Assembly (NCBI GenBank): GCA_013339765.2
Contig: CM023457.1
Location: forward strand, 57,697,013 to 57,761,012
Direction of reading: 5' to 3'
Origin: Haemaphysalis longicornis
Taxonomy: Eukaryota; Arthropoda; Arachnida; Ixodida; Ixodidae
Length of the DNA: 64,000 nucleotides
Shown: positions 10,047 to 20,841 of the stretch, one piece after another
Numbering within the stretch: the first letter of the stretch is position 1
Layout: every line of letters begins with the position of its first letter
Made by a program: the position numbers and the translations under genes
Notes under the pieces: generated by a model
Told to the model about the DNA's origin: nothing
Seen by the model: the letters and a program-made list of their open reading frames with translations, nothing else
Databases searched by the model: none

Positions 10047-10373
10047 ACTTCTTTTTTTCTTTATTGCAGGACTTCGACATGCAAAAAAGCAACAAATTGC
10101 AACACAACACAACACGAGTTAATACAAAGCCACAATTCGGTTCTTCAGGATGGTGTTGTCGTTAAAAAGTCATTTCAGTGCGGTCAGTGGTTCCACGCGT
10201 GCCAACCATTCAGGCACATACTCTTGGACTTTAAGCTGCCATCCAGCAGAGTATGAACACGTGGTCTATTGTTTCCGGTTGCTTACAAATTGTGCAGTCT
10301 GTACCCTACATAACTTCAAATCCCTTATCTTGAAGCCACGTTTGAACTGCGAGTGTCCCGGTATAGAGTTTAA

Positions 10374-10881
10374 AGGAGCCATGAAGAGAAAATACAACTT
10401 CGTTTAGTTTGAAAGAACTAGGATTCAGTATCTCACTCAGCTCCATTAGAGCCACTAAAGATGTTTTTTTAACGAAAAAAAAAGCAAGAAATATTTAAAA
10501 ACGTTCAAATTTTGCGCCACAGTGACGTGTTATGAGCAAGAATGACGTCATACGGGCCAACAATAAAATATAATTTTCAGTGCGTTAACTGCCCGTTAGC
10601 ATTCAAGTGATGCGGTCAAATGGAACTAGAGGCCCCATTACAGACGTCCAGTCATGTGTCGCCGCGACAGGTCAGTTAGGTGGCCGCGAATCGCACAAAC
10701 AAGGTTCCGTGACGTCATAGAAAAGTTGCGGGAAATTGGCTAGGGGGTCGCGACTGCTTCACACGTTTTCTTTAATATCTCCGTTATTTTTTCGAAGATT
10801 GCGATGATATTGGTATCATTGTTATCGGGACTAAGCAGTCTTTCTAATAAACCCAACTTGTATTTTGTCTTCATGGCTCCT
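10374..10881. mobile_element. 508-bp MITE in a TTAA target (family 1, copy A)
   Basis: The ends are inverted repeats beginning AGGAGCCATGAAGA (left, 10374) and the same on the complement at 10868-10881, extending loosely through AAAATACAA. Each end abuts TTAA (10370-10373, 10882-10885). Removing the element and one TTAA rejoins two halves of the retroelement frame between FFFK and LYTGT, so this is a clean insertion with readable target. The interior has no coding content. Copy B is at 16325. Confidence 0.88.
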
Positions 10882-11950
10882 TTAAAGAAGAAAGACTTCG
10901 CCCCACGCTGAACTGGCTTCCTTTTGACCCTTTTAAGCACATCTTTCCCTGGGCCTGCAATGTACAATGTTCTGTACCATGGCACAAGGAATAGGTTATC
11001 ACATAAGTACTTGTACAACTTTTTACGGGAAATATCGCTCACGTACTGCACTGAAAAGCGTGCAGTCAAAAATCGTACCGCCAGCACGATTTCTCTAAAA
11101 TGCCCGAAAATTCTCCCCTCCATCCTTCTTGTAGACACCACAAACTGCGGTAGCACTTGCCCTAAGCGCACCAGGCACACGTTCTTAAAAAAGGGTCGTT
11201 TGTGTCCCCCCAAAACAGAAACCGATTACCTAACTGGCGCACGAACAAATGCGCCAGTCCCAGTCCACCGTCTAGTACATGTCTAAAGTGGTTTGTTCTT
11301 GCACACCTTTCCCACGTCGATGACCGTATAAACACTGCAAATATCCTGGGCAATTTCTGAACATTCATACGCGAGCAATGCATCACTTGCATTACAAACC
11401 ATAACTTTGAAACAATTGCCCACAGTTGCCCTGGCAAACATCGACAAAGTTGATCCCTTTCCACTTTTCCCCTCTCCTATATTTGCTGTGCTTGCGCACA
11501 CCAGTATGAATCACTATCCTTGTAGTTCTCGAGGGGTGTTCCAAGATACTTGACCGGTTTGTTTTCCCAACTGACAGCTGCAAATAAGCTTGGTGTCGTA
11601 GGCCAACTGCCATGCCAGAACCCCAGACACTTTGACCAGTTCACCATACTGCCTGACACCATACTAAACGCTTTAACATCCTCTATAGCAATGGTGACAC
11701 TGCCTTTGTCTTAGCAGAATAGTGCGATGTCGTCGGCGTAGGCTAACAATTTGACCTCAGACTGGTCCAGCTTAAAAGCACGGATTCGATCGTTTCCCAT
11801 TATTTGCTTACATATATCCCATTGCTCGCCTATGCAATTTCGCTGCGGTTCTATTTCTCCAATCCTTTCGTTCACAGTTTTTATAAAGTCCTCATCATGA
11901 AGCAGTTTGCTATTTAATGTCCACAAATCCCATTTGAAGGAGTGCTTTTG

Positions 11951-12016
11951 AATGGAAGGTTTAGCGCAAAAAAGACGAGGACGGTGGCAAACGGGACAGG
12001 CGCTAAACCTTCCATT
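11951..12016. repeat. 66-bp perfect-arm inverted repeat
   Basis: AATGGAAGGTTTAGCGC (11951-11967) is exactly reverse complemented at 12000-12016 (17/17) around a 32-base spacer containing GACGAGGACGG. It sits between the endonuclease and RT parts of the decayed retroelement. The spacer resembles sequence at 50990-51020 (AGGACGAGGA ... GGGACAAGCGCTAA). Confidence 0.85.
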
Positions 12017-12260
12017 TAAGTATGTACCAGCTCGCCCAACAGCACGTTCTGTTAGAGTGCTTTTGCTTTTTATACCCTAGTGTGCTCACTACGAGGCAAT
12101 GGTCGGAAAAGGATACAGGATTTACAATATAGTCTTCACATTTGTCAATAAGACGAAATGGGACGTATATTCGGTTCAATCTGGCGTGGCTCCTACCTTG
12201 AAAATGCGTGTACGTTACTTGCCCTCCTCCAACACGTTGCAAGGCGTGGATCAAGAGTTA

Positions 12261-12879
12261 GTCTAGTACGTGCTCGCTGACATCAACTCGCGTCACGCGT
12301 GAGTAGAGAGTGTGCACACCAGCCACGGAGAGCTACGATTCTGCGGAAGGTGGGGCTGGAAGTGTCGCAGTTGTTTGTGGTAGTTATTCGCGCCAAAAGA
12401 CGAAGTGTTCGATAAGTAGACAGCTCTCCATGGGGTCCTTAATTACCACCGTGTCAGATAGGTACGTGTGCCCCAGTGTTAATGAAAGTGATGTGTGCAA
12501 ACTGTCTGCGAAGCAGAGAGCCAACGTGGGTCACGTCCTGTGGGACTGAAGAGGGAACTTAAGAGAAGCAAGCACGATGACGATGTTTCCGCCGCAAATT
12601 GAGGCGGCGATGACGACCTGCGATCGAGAAGCACAGCTCCAAGCCGTTCAGCAGGTCTCGGCAGCTCTGAAAAGGCAGCGACCGAGCGAAACTGAGGGGA
12701 AGGTGAAGCACCCCCAGGAAGGGGGTGGCGGCGCTCTTGACCCGAATGAGTAGTGAGTGAGCAAGGCCTCGAGGAGCACGACCCCCGAGATAGACGTCAT
12801 GGCCGCGTCGCGGTGAAGGCCCGTCTTCCCTGTGGGGGGACATCTTAACCGACTGTACGCCATTCAATAAAGTTGTTAT
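12261..12879. other. no supported feature
   Basis: Probably continues the 5' side of the minus-strand retroelement, but I could not verify endonuclease motifs here. Confidence 0.4.
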
Positions 12880-12897
12880 CTCTCTCTCTCTATCTCT

Positions 12898-12986
<89 letters not shown>

Positions 12987-12992
12987 GTCTCT
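12880..12992. repeat. (CT)n microsatellite
   Basis: About 110 bases of CT dinucleotides with a few interruptions. The Glu/Arg-rich and Ser/Leu-rich frames across it are artefacts. Confidence 0.97.
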
Positions 12993-14048
12993 TCAAAGCA
13001 CGCAAGCAGACTTAAAGGGACGAGAAACAATTTTCTAGGAAATTTCAAAAGCCCTGTGATGCCTCAATGAATCAGTGTAAGAACGTATTGCCGTTGTAAT
13101 TATGGCCCTACGTTCGGTATTACGAAACGCGTTGCCGATGTAATTCTTTCCCTACGTTCGGTATAACGTGTGTCACGAGCGATAAAAGTACCCTTCCTCC
13201 TCCGCCAATCGTTTCCTCCTCCCTCTTTGCTTATTTCGAAAGAGCTGGAAACACAGGGACTCTTCGATTTACTGTCTCGGACTCACCCAGGATAGTCCGC
13301 AGGTAGTCCGAAGATTCTCCATGCCTTAGGAATACATATGAAAAACGAATGCCGGATTGCTTCTCTGGGAGTCCACGGTGAGTCCGACAGGGTAATTCGA
13401 AGAGCCCCACTGTAAATAGTCACGTGACGTCAGGACGCTCGACTTCCGATCTGTGAATCCTGCCAATGCCGCCTGTGCGTTGATCCTGCTTATCTTAGGC
13501 ACTATGGATCCCAACCTTAACGAACGGTAGCCCTTGCTCTGCCGGCCGCAACGAGTGGTTTTAGTTTTCTTTAGGCCCTAGGGTTGCCGAGTTATTCAAC
13601 TTTTCGTCTGCCCGCCTACCCCACCTTTGGTCGTGCTCTACTCGTAGCCGGTTTTTGGCCGGACGGTGCGGACGCTACGATTTGGATATTTGAGGTTTTT
13701 TCCGTCCAAACTTACTGTCGGGGGCGGCGGAAGGGTCTTGGAACCTTTTTGAACTATATATTGGTACCTACCGAGTACACTGATTCCATTTTTTTTCGAC
13801 TTTTGCCCCGCGGGCTTTGCGGTTAGGCTTGCGACGAGGACGGTTTGTTTACGTTGCAAATGCGCGTATAACCTTGCGAAATATGCGTTTACCGAATTGA
13901 TTTAAGTGTCCAAACTATCGGAGCACCCTCGCGATCAAGCGATTATAACCTTTAAGAGGCCATTATATCGCAGACATTCTAAAAGATAGAAGTGCCTGCC
14001 ACAAGCACGAAAAAAAACTCCCAAGCATTTCCCCGAGGGTGAACATGG
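12993..14048. other. no gene seen; short duplication at 13087-13168
   Basis: TTAAAGGGACGAGAAACAAT at 13013 looks like one end of a TTAA-type MITE, but no partner end was found. Two adjacent 40-base units containing GTAATT and CCCTACGTTCGGTAT lie at 13087-13168. Nothing else was supported. Confidence 0.45.
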
Positions 14049-14052
14049 TTAA

Positions 14053-14581
14053 GTGCGAATGCACGGGGTGATGCTATGAGGGGGAGTAAAGTTAAAATCC
14101 GTTGGCATTCGCCCGTGAGCGCGCGCGAGCCGACCCACGGAGGTCTGGCAGTTTATCGCTGCATATATAGGGGGGTACGCCGCGCCGAGCGCGCCGAGCC
14201 AGGTGGCTGAGAGAGGAGGCGAGCGCAAGGGGAGAGGGACAGCGACGCACGGCAGCTGCAGCCGAGCGAGGGGGAGAGGAGAGAGTGTGACGTCACGGTG
14301 GAGAGAGAGGCGCGCGGCAGCTGCTGGGGAGAGGAGGCGCGCTGTGACGTCATTACATGACGTCACGGCGCGAGGAGCGGTGCGGGGAGCGGCGCGCACC
14401 CGCGCAGCCACGGCGATGAGGCGGAGCGAGCGTGGTCACGTGATGAAGTGACGTCACCGCGCCGTTGCTACCGACGCTCCTCTCCGCTCCACGCCGTTGC
14501 TAGGGAGAGGAGGACTGCGGACGCCGCCGCCGCCGCCGCCGGCGGTGGAAGGTTTGGGGTCGCTATAAAGTGCATTCGCAC
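14053..14581. mobile_element. 529-bp GC-rich MITE-like element in a TTAA target
   Basis: TTAAGTGCGAATGCAC (14049-14064) is exactly mirrored by GTGCATTCGCACTTAA (14570-14585): a TTAA duplication plus 12-bp terminal inverted repeats that are themselves nearly palindromic. The interior is strongly GC-rich with GA-rich tracts and a (GCC)n run near 14522-14541. It holds four perfect TGACGTCA octamers (14288, 14345, 14358, 14449) and a TATAAA near 14563. No coding motif was recognised. It could alternatively be a CpG-island promoter whose edges happen to be inverted repeats, but the exact TTAA ends favour an element. Confidence 0.6.
14345..14365. promoter_or_regulatory. paired CRE octamers
   Basis: Two TGACGTCA palindromes lie 13 bases apart (14345-14352 and 14358-14365), with further copies at 14288 and 14449. 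This octamer is the consensus for CREB/ATF bZIP binding in animals. Whether they act here is unknown; the host sequence appears to be a repeat element. Confidence 0.4.
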
Positions 14582-14835
14582 TTAAAAATCTTTGCACCGT
14601 CGAAACTGAGAGTCCGATCAGTGGCAACCAAATGATCTTTCGGCAGAGCGTCCCTCGTTTTCACATTACGCCAGTCGCTGGCTTTGCAACCAACGACGCA
14701 GCACGGGTAATTCATGTCTGTCAAGCGGACGCGGAGCGCTCGTTTCGGAACTTTGCTGCTGAATCGGAGCGGCGCGGCGGCAAGCGGCGGTCGGTAGGAA
14801 AGCCCGCACACGAATGGAGACCGGATACGCACCAT
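14563..14835 (-). other. small open frame, unrecognised
   Basis: The 90-residue minus frame contains MNYPCCVVGCKASDW (starting near 14721), a Cys cluster loosely like the start of a THAP zinc finger, but the downstream Cys-x2-His pair is not found. Its C-terminus runs into the GC-rich element. It lies next to a CpG-rich segment. It may be a broken first exon or chance. Confidence 0.15.
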
Positions 14836-16004
14836 CGTGACGTCGCGTGCGGTGCGACGTCGTTAGAAAATGAACAACAGCGAAGGGCGTTCAAATGACG
14901 TAGCCAGCCCGGACTGTGGAGTCAGCCTTATCGGCTGAGAAAGGCTATGTTTAAAAATTGCTTACAAACTATACGTAGAACGTATGGGGCTCAAGCTTGG
15001 CTCATATGCTCCCCATAATCCGTTCTACCAGCTGAATGTATTTTATTGCCACCTTTGAAACGTGTTTGTGGGTCACTGTAAGTGAACGCGGACTTTTTTG
15101 TTAGTGAGGAGTGTAATTAAAGATGGACCTTTATTAAGATCCTGCGCCATAGTAGGAATGTTCTCACAATGTTTAAAAACTGTAGGTCCAGTACTTTTGG
15201 GCTGGGCAATGATATCTCATTCTACCCATGTTCACTTTTTTAGGAGTGTAAATCCCAAGATCCCGCTCGCTCGTTTGCGGGTATATAAGAACAAAATCCT
15301 AAATTAGTTCTTTGTAATCAAAGGCCAATTGGCCATATCAACTGAGTGAACACATATTGAGTAATCCGTGAAAACACGTAATCTACGCCAAACCCTCATA
15401 TTGGTGGTTAGGGGAAAGCACTGTAAAACAGCTTTAAGAATTCTATAGGTTGCCGATTGATATCCGCAAACGTGAGTTCGATATTTGAACGTGCCGGCGA
15501 TAAAATTCGGTCGGTCGTCGGTAATTAATTCTCTTAATAGAAATCCTATTGCGCCGAAACCCACGCTGGCCGTTCACATGAGCAAGACGGGCTATTCCAG
15601 CTATCCTAGCCCCCAGAGAAAAAAATAAAAAGGATAACGCTCCTGCTCCCCTCACTCTTCCTTTTTTACTGTCGAATTTATTTTCCACAGAGCTCAGCAA
15701 ACGGCGTTCGACGGTGCGAAAAGCAACTTCACTCCAGACTGAGACGTCACCTCGGTCGCTGTCAAAAGCACTAGCAGTGCTGGCATGACGGTGTGCTTCA
15801 GGGGAGGTGTAGGTATTGGAGCACACACGGAAAGGCGATCGGCGATAAAGCCCGCTACTGGACACATGAATTCTTTTCCTTATAATTTTCATTTCCCGCA
15901 TCACCGAATACGTCACCGCGGGAAGTTTGAAATCTTGAAGGTTGAGACGCCACGTGGAGCCAACCAGCTGAACTAAAAGCTTCCTGTCGCAAATTTCTGG
16001 ATAT
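14836..16004. other. no supported feature
   Basis: The largest frame is a 157-aa minus ORF at 15443-15916 without recognisable motif. No repeat partner was seen. Confidence 0.4.
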
Positions 16005-16324
16005 GACCTTGATTTCTTTGTCCCTATGTCACAAAATATAAAAATGACTTATAGTAATTCAAAGCACAATCAAGTAGCCGCATAGCATTGTCAATAAGGG
16101 CTGTATTTTTTATATGTGTTCTTACGGAGTTTCTCGTCCGACATCTTTGTTCTTCGTAAAATGCATTACGATGGGTCTGGCTTCACCAGCCCGGGAATTT
16201 CATTGGCTCACCCCGAGTTGCGACCACGTTTCACGCGGCGGGGGCTGGGGACATCAAGGACGCTTCGTGCTTCCCACAGTGGATAACGGCGGCGCAATTT
16301 GGCCGGTCTCTGAACCTCTCTTAA

Positions 16325-17176
16325 AGGAGCCATGAAGACAAAATCCAGGTTTGTTTTATTCGAAAGATTTCGTGTTTTAGAGTGTCCACAGCACTTGTGT
16401 GGCAGCAAATGATGCCGTATTCACTAAGAAATTAAACAATTTAGTTTAAAATTCTGATTCTCCCGCCAAATCGTGTGTTTTGGGGTGACGTCTACAATGA
16501 AGTCATAACGGCGCGTATACATAAGAACTTCCATTGCGACATTCGGCTCTCCAGACTCTCTTGGCGTCAAACCTCCCAGATGGCGCTAACATACTCAGCA
16601 CTCCGCCGTAGCTTTGTTTGTGACAGTATTTACACCTGGCTTGTTTTTGTTAAGATATTAAGTAATCCCTTCGTGAAACAGGGGGTATGCTTCACAAAGA
16701 GGATCACGTAAGGCAACGTAGCTTACGCCAATCGGCCAGCGTCGTGTAAAACAACTCCAAAGCGTCGTACTGCTGTGCAGCTAAAGCAAGCATAATGCGC
16801 CCAGTACCAACAGCAGTCGCATCGGTACTTCTATGTTTACGTGTATTTTTTGTTACTCTTGCTGTTTACCGCACCATTCTTACTACTGTAAAATGGATAT
16901 GCATTACATTTAGGCGCGAATAGCTCGTTTGGCAAGCTTATAAGCTGTGCCTAATTTGCGTTTGCTTTTGCCGGCCTCCGCCTATCGCAAAGCAGTCTGG
17001 TAAGACATGATAGGTTCTGTTGCGGGAAACGAGCTAGTGGGTCGCATGGCCATTCGCTTTTTTCCTAATTATGTAGCCTATTTGAGCAAAGTTTACGTTG
17101 AAAGTGGTGTCAGTGTGATTCTAACGAGGCAATTTTTTGAATGAACGAAACTTGTGTTTCTGTCTTCATAGCTTCT
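16325..17176. mobile_element. 852-bp MITE in a TTAA target (family 1, copy B)
   Basis: The left end AGGAGCCATGAAGACAAAAT (16325) pairs with the complement of the right end, AGAAGCTATGAAGACAGAAA, and both abut TTAA (16321-16324, 17177-17180). The same ends are found in copy A at 10374. It interrupts one unit of the 449-bp array at a TTAA that other units retain or nearly retain (TTCTTAATATCAAC near 18072). The interior is longer than copy A and shows no transposase frame. Confidence 0.85.
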
Positions 17177-17218
17177 TTAATATAAACATCCCCATGACGT
17201 CGAGAGGAAAGCCGTCGC

Positions 17219-17290
17219 CGGGATAGCGCAGTTGAAAGCACACCTCACGCAATATACGAAGGTTGTAGGTTCAATTCCCGCTGCAAATCA
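17219..17290 (+). mobile_element. tRNA-like module 1 of the 449-bp array
   Basis: GGGATAGCGCAGTTG (box A-like) and GGTTCAATTCCC (box B-like) stand at tRNA spacing, followed by a T-rich stretch after GCGGGA. This is the best preserved of the three modules. Confidence 0.6.
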
Positions 17291-17662
17291 CGCGGGATTT
17301 TTTCTCGGCTTTTATTTCTTCTACCCAGTATCACAAAAATGTGACAATTGCATTATTGTGACTACAAAACACACTCAAGTAGCCGCGTAGCATTGGCAAT
17401 ATGGACGGAATCTTTGATTTGTGTTGTTATGGAATCCCACGTCCCATATATTTCAGTTATATGGCAAATGTATTAAAATGGTTCTGTCTTCAGCAGCGCG
17501 GAAATGCCATTCGCTTACACAGCATTGCGACCACGTTTCACTTGACCTCCACTGGGACCATGAAAGACAATCCACGTTTCCCGCTGTAGTCGAGATCAGC
17601 GCTAGTCATTGGTCTCTGAAATTGTCCGAATAAAAAATACCACTGAAGTCGAGGGAAATGAC

Positions 17663-17736
17663 ATGCCCCGATAGCGCAGTTGGGCGCCCACCACACGCAC
17701 TATGCGGACGTCGTGGGTGCCATTCCCGCTTCCGAT
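17663..17736 (+). mobile_element. tRNA-like module 2 of the 449-bp array
   Basis: CCCGATAGCGCAGTTGGGCG followed by GTGGGTGCCATTCCC; box B has lost its TTC core. It is followed by GCGGATTTTTTCTCG as in module 1. Confidence 0.55.
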
Positions 17737-18110
17737 CAGGGCGGATTTTTTCTCGACTTTTATTTCTTCTACCCTCTATCACACAAATATATGAATTACG
17801 TCTTTCGGCACAACAAAGCACATTCAAGTAGCCGAAGAGCCCTGGCTATATGGACTGAATTGTGGACAAGTGTTCTTACGGAATACCTCTTCCTGTGTGT
17901 TTCGGTTGTGCGAAAATTGCTTTGCGAGGGTTCGGGTTCAACCGTCCCGAAAAAGCATTAGCTTAAGCAGAATTGCAACCAGGTTTCACGTGGGATGGCT
18001 AGGAACATGACAAACGCTCCGCGCCCCCCGTTGTGGTCATGGGCGGCACTAGGTGACCGGTCTTGGAATGTTTCTTAATATCAACCCCACCTGAAGCCGA
18101 GAGGTAAACT

Positions 18111-18182
18111 CTCGCCTGGATAGCACAGTTGGGAGCACATATATAACAGGTTACGTGCTGGTCGTGGGTTTTGTTCCTATTA
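18111..18182 (+). mobile_element. tRNA-like module 3 of the 449-bp array
   Basis: CCTGGATAGCACAGTTGGGA and GTGGGTTTTGTTCC; the most decayed box B of the three. Confidence 0.5.
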
Positions 18183-18579
18183 AAAATCGCCTAATGGTTT
18201 TTCAAATTTGATTTCTTTATCCCTGTGTTACAAAAATATGACGATGACCTTATTCTGCATTACAAAGCACATTGAAGTAGCCAAATAGCACTGGGAATAA
18301 GGACTGCGTCTTTGGTATCTGTTATTACGGAGTCCCTCGTCCCGCATACGTCGGTTGTGCGAAAAATGCAGTATGAGAATTGTCGTATCAGGTGTCTAAA
18401 CATTTCATGGTCTCACCCCGAATTGCGACCGCGTTTATAGTCGCGGCCTCCGCGGCAAGTTAGCATAGAAGTGTGAGGTGCAACAACCGGGTTTCCGACA
18501 AATGGAACTGCTGCAACCTCTGCAGTTTCACCAGCCTTCCAACACTAGTACAAGCTGCGCTAATTTTAAAGCAGGATAG

Positions 18580-19435
18580 GGGAGTCAAACCAGCCTACAA
18601 GACCTGATCGGCCTCAGAAAAGGAGCCGCACAAAAGTACCGTTTCCGCCGCTGTCAACCGGTTCATTATTATCACTTGCTCTTCATTGAATCTCATAATA
18701 CAGCATGCCCTGAGGCTTCGCGCTCATCTGTCTTGATCTCAAAATCTTAACCTCATAATTGCAAAATTGCAAAATGCTCAAAAAAAGAAGCAAAGTCCTT
18801 GTCAGAGTGCCCAATGAACAGTAGTCCACAAAGCAACTTCTTCGTTTTTTAATGGTAGATCAGGCCATCAGAGGCACACCACGGCAACCTCAACTGCAGG
18901 CAACATGTTACCTCTGAGCCTGAACTGCTAAAAAAAATAGGTGCCGACCTTCTAAAATGCTTGAGTGACCCAGGCCTCACAATGCTGAGGAGAATCACCA
19001 CCCGTAAAAACAATCGAGATATGCCTACCAGGCCCATTGTGTGGAACTTCAACAGCTTGAACCTTCCTGCAAATACCAATGAACGCCTCATTCTCTATCC
19101 AGTGCGGCCTTAGATTCCTTACCCACGGTGCTGCTTTATTGCCAGCTGGATTGCCAGCGCTGGAATAGTTTCCAGCGCTGCAAATACTGGATTCTACTCG
19201 TACGAGTGTTATGTGTCCGCAAAAAAGAATAAAGGAAAAAAATTCCTAAATAGTTATTTGGTATATAGAAAGGACTGAGATAGCTGCACACACTCTTCAG
19301 GCTCTGCTCCCATTATTGCCTGGAATCATTCGCACGCACAACTATCCTTTTACCCACTCTCCATGAGGCTCTTTAGATTCTTACACAAATATGCAATGTT
19401 TAATAACGGTATGCTGTATTGAACCACCATAGTAG
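18580..19435 (+). pseudogene. decayed I-clade retrotransposon fragment (ORF1 and endonuclease pieces)
   Basis: The stretch 18601-18640 matches the start of ORF1 of the element at 45440 (TGATCGGCC, GAAAAGG, GCCGCAC). At 18885-19125 the plus frame reads GADLLKCLSDPGL, LRRITTRKNNRDMPTR and, across a stop, RP-IPYPR, aligning with ORF1 residues EADLLEGLKDQGV, VRRITIRRDNKEIPTK and RPYIPNPR. From 19245 to 19435 it aligns with the endonuclease region (GGCTGCACACACTCTTC, TTTAATA, TAACGGTATGCT). The middle is deleted. Diverged relative of the full-length copy. Confidence 0.8.
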
Positions 19436-19599
19436 CCCACGTCAATAAGCCCATTCTCGAATCAAACTTCCTCACCTATTTCGACTTCGACGTCAGCATG
19501 CGTCGCCACCGCACCATCGACATAAAGATGCGTATTTTCGTCCTGAGTGTAATGTAAATTGTCGTCCTTCCGGTGTCCGCAACCTGCTTCTCTTATCCC

Positions 19600-20760
19600 C
19601 GTAGGCAAGAATCTTCTAAGGTTACGAGGCCCTGCAATTTAAAGCAGGCGCCCAAGCACAGCTTTACCATCACATCATCAAGCGTCATCCTCCAGTCGCA
19701 GCTCGGCCGCAGCGCCTCTTCAGTAAACCTCTGGCGATTGCTAAACCTGAGTTTGACTATATGCTAGAACTCGACATTATCCACCCATCGTACACCAACC
19801 ACGCGTGTTCATTGCACAATTGCGTGTTCATTGCGTTGTTCGCAAGAAAAGTGCTGACGGGCGCTCGTGAGGCGACTGCCGAGAGCTCAACGCTCAGACG
19901 GTCCACGACAGCTAGCCCCTGCCAAATAATCAGGATTTTTATGCCAATGGGAAGGATGCAAGATCTTTAGCAAGTAGGACATCGTAAAGGCGAAGCATTT
20001 CATTCTCGAACGAAACAGCTGATATCCCGAAGGCGGCCATCATTACACACTTCGTCCTATTTGAGTACGCGCGCATACCCTTTGGGCGACATGACTCAGC
20101 TTAAAATATTCAAAGATTTATGGCCCAGGTAACGCGCGGCCTCCCGGCTGTATTTGCATGCATTAATCATATCATCGTCGCAATTCCTACTCCAAAATAT
20201 CACGAGCTTCACTTCCAAGAGCTCTTTCAATGCCTTCAACAATTTGGCCTGGTTGTCAACGCCCAGAAATGCGTATTTCGGGTCTACCGAGCTACAGTTT
20301 CTTGGCCACCTCATCTTGGCGCAGGGAATTCGCCCTTTACCATTCCACGTTGAGGCCGGGTTGGACGTTGCATTCTCTATTAGGTTTCGCGAGCTTAGTG
20401 AGCTCCTGGGCCTATTATATGTGTCGCGACGCTTCATACCCCACTGCGCCAAGCTTCAGCGTCCACTTACTGAACTTCTTCGCACAACCAAGAGCTCATC
20501 ATCTGCGATAGCTGGGTCCTCTGAAGCTGAAGCTCCTGTAGACGCTGCTAAACAAGCCGTCGCAGATGCAGAGGTCTTTATTTAACCACCAGGACCATTC
20601 AAATCATGGTGGATGCCTCCAGCGTTGCAATCAGCGCTGTTCTCTAGCAGAAAATTCACTGCGGGAGGCACCTGTTAGGATTTTTTCTCAGAAGTTTCAA
20701 CCTGCCGAGACGCACAACAGCGTTTTTACTTCATGCTTTCCTTGCCATTTATTACACCAT
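19600..20760 (+). pseudogene. Gypsy (Ty3-like) pol fragment: RT and RNase H, decayed
   Basis: FDYMLELDIIHPSYTNHA is the N-terminal RT signature (usually ML-LGIIRPS). After a scrambled stretch the RT palm resumes: HHIIVAIPTPKYHELHFQEL in place of YLDDI-V-S, then QFGLVVNAQKCVF, HLILAQGIRPLP, LLGLLYVSRRFIPHCAKLQR and LTELLR. An RNase H start follows, with FSQKFQPAETHNSVF. The catalytic Asp pair of RT is lost, and frames shift several times. No LTRs were seen nearby. Confidence 0.8.
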
Positions 20761-20841
20761 AGAGACACAGAACAGGGAGGATTTTAGAGATGCAAAGGTC
20801 TAGCTTTGCCTGTACTGCCAGAAAAAGCGTAGTGGCGGCGC

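Larger units (their letters stand above)
10205..12260 (-). pseudogene. Tx1/L1-like non-LTR retrotransposon ORF2, decayed and interrupted
   Basis: Reading on the minus strand from 12254: an endonuclease end with HFQGRSHARLNRIYVPF and VSFSDHCLV (SDH triad); then after a gap RT motif C as LLAYADDIALFC (about 11715-11755); then VNWSKCLGFWHGSW and KYLGTPLENYKDS, LWFVMQVMHCSRMNVQKL, VRFLTARFSVQYVS and DVLKRVKRKPVQRG. After the MITE at 10374-10881 the same protein resumes with LYTGTLAVQTWL and the CTICKQPETIDHVF zinc-knuckle region. Several frameshifts and at least one stop break it. A sister copy lies at 55110-56740. Clade placement as Tx1/L1-like is tentative. Confidence 0.8.
16005..18440 (+). repeat. 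tandem array of about 449-bp units carrying tRNA-like modules
   Basis: Unit starts marked by TTTCTT-(T/C)CCC-TAT-CAC lie near 16010, 17309, 17757 and 18208. In each, CAAGTAGCCG-ATAGC, TTACGGA-TCCCTCGTCC, TTGCGACCACGTTTCAC and a tRNA-like GGATAGCGCAGTTG module recur in the same order. The first unit is lengthened by the MITE at 16325-17176; subtracting it gives a period of 447 bp, matching the others. The last unit breaks off near 18440. Identity between units is moderate, so the array is old. Confidence 0.85.

Noticed and set aside
12559..13070. Arg/Glu-rich and Ser/Leu-rich frames
   Set aside because: They arise from the (CT)n tract.
14563..14835. THAP-domain gene
   Set aside because: Only a short Cys cluster; the required downstream Cys-x2-His and the AVPTIF-type motif are absent.
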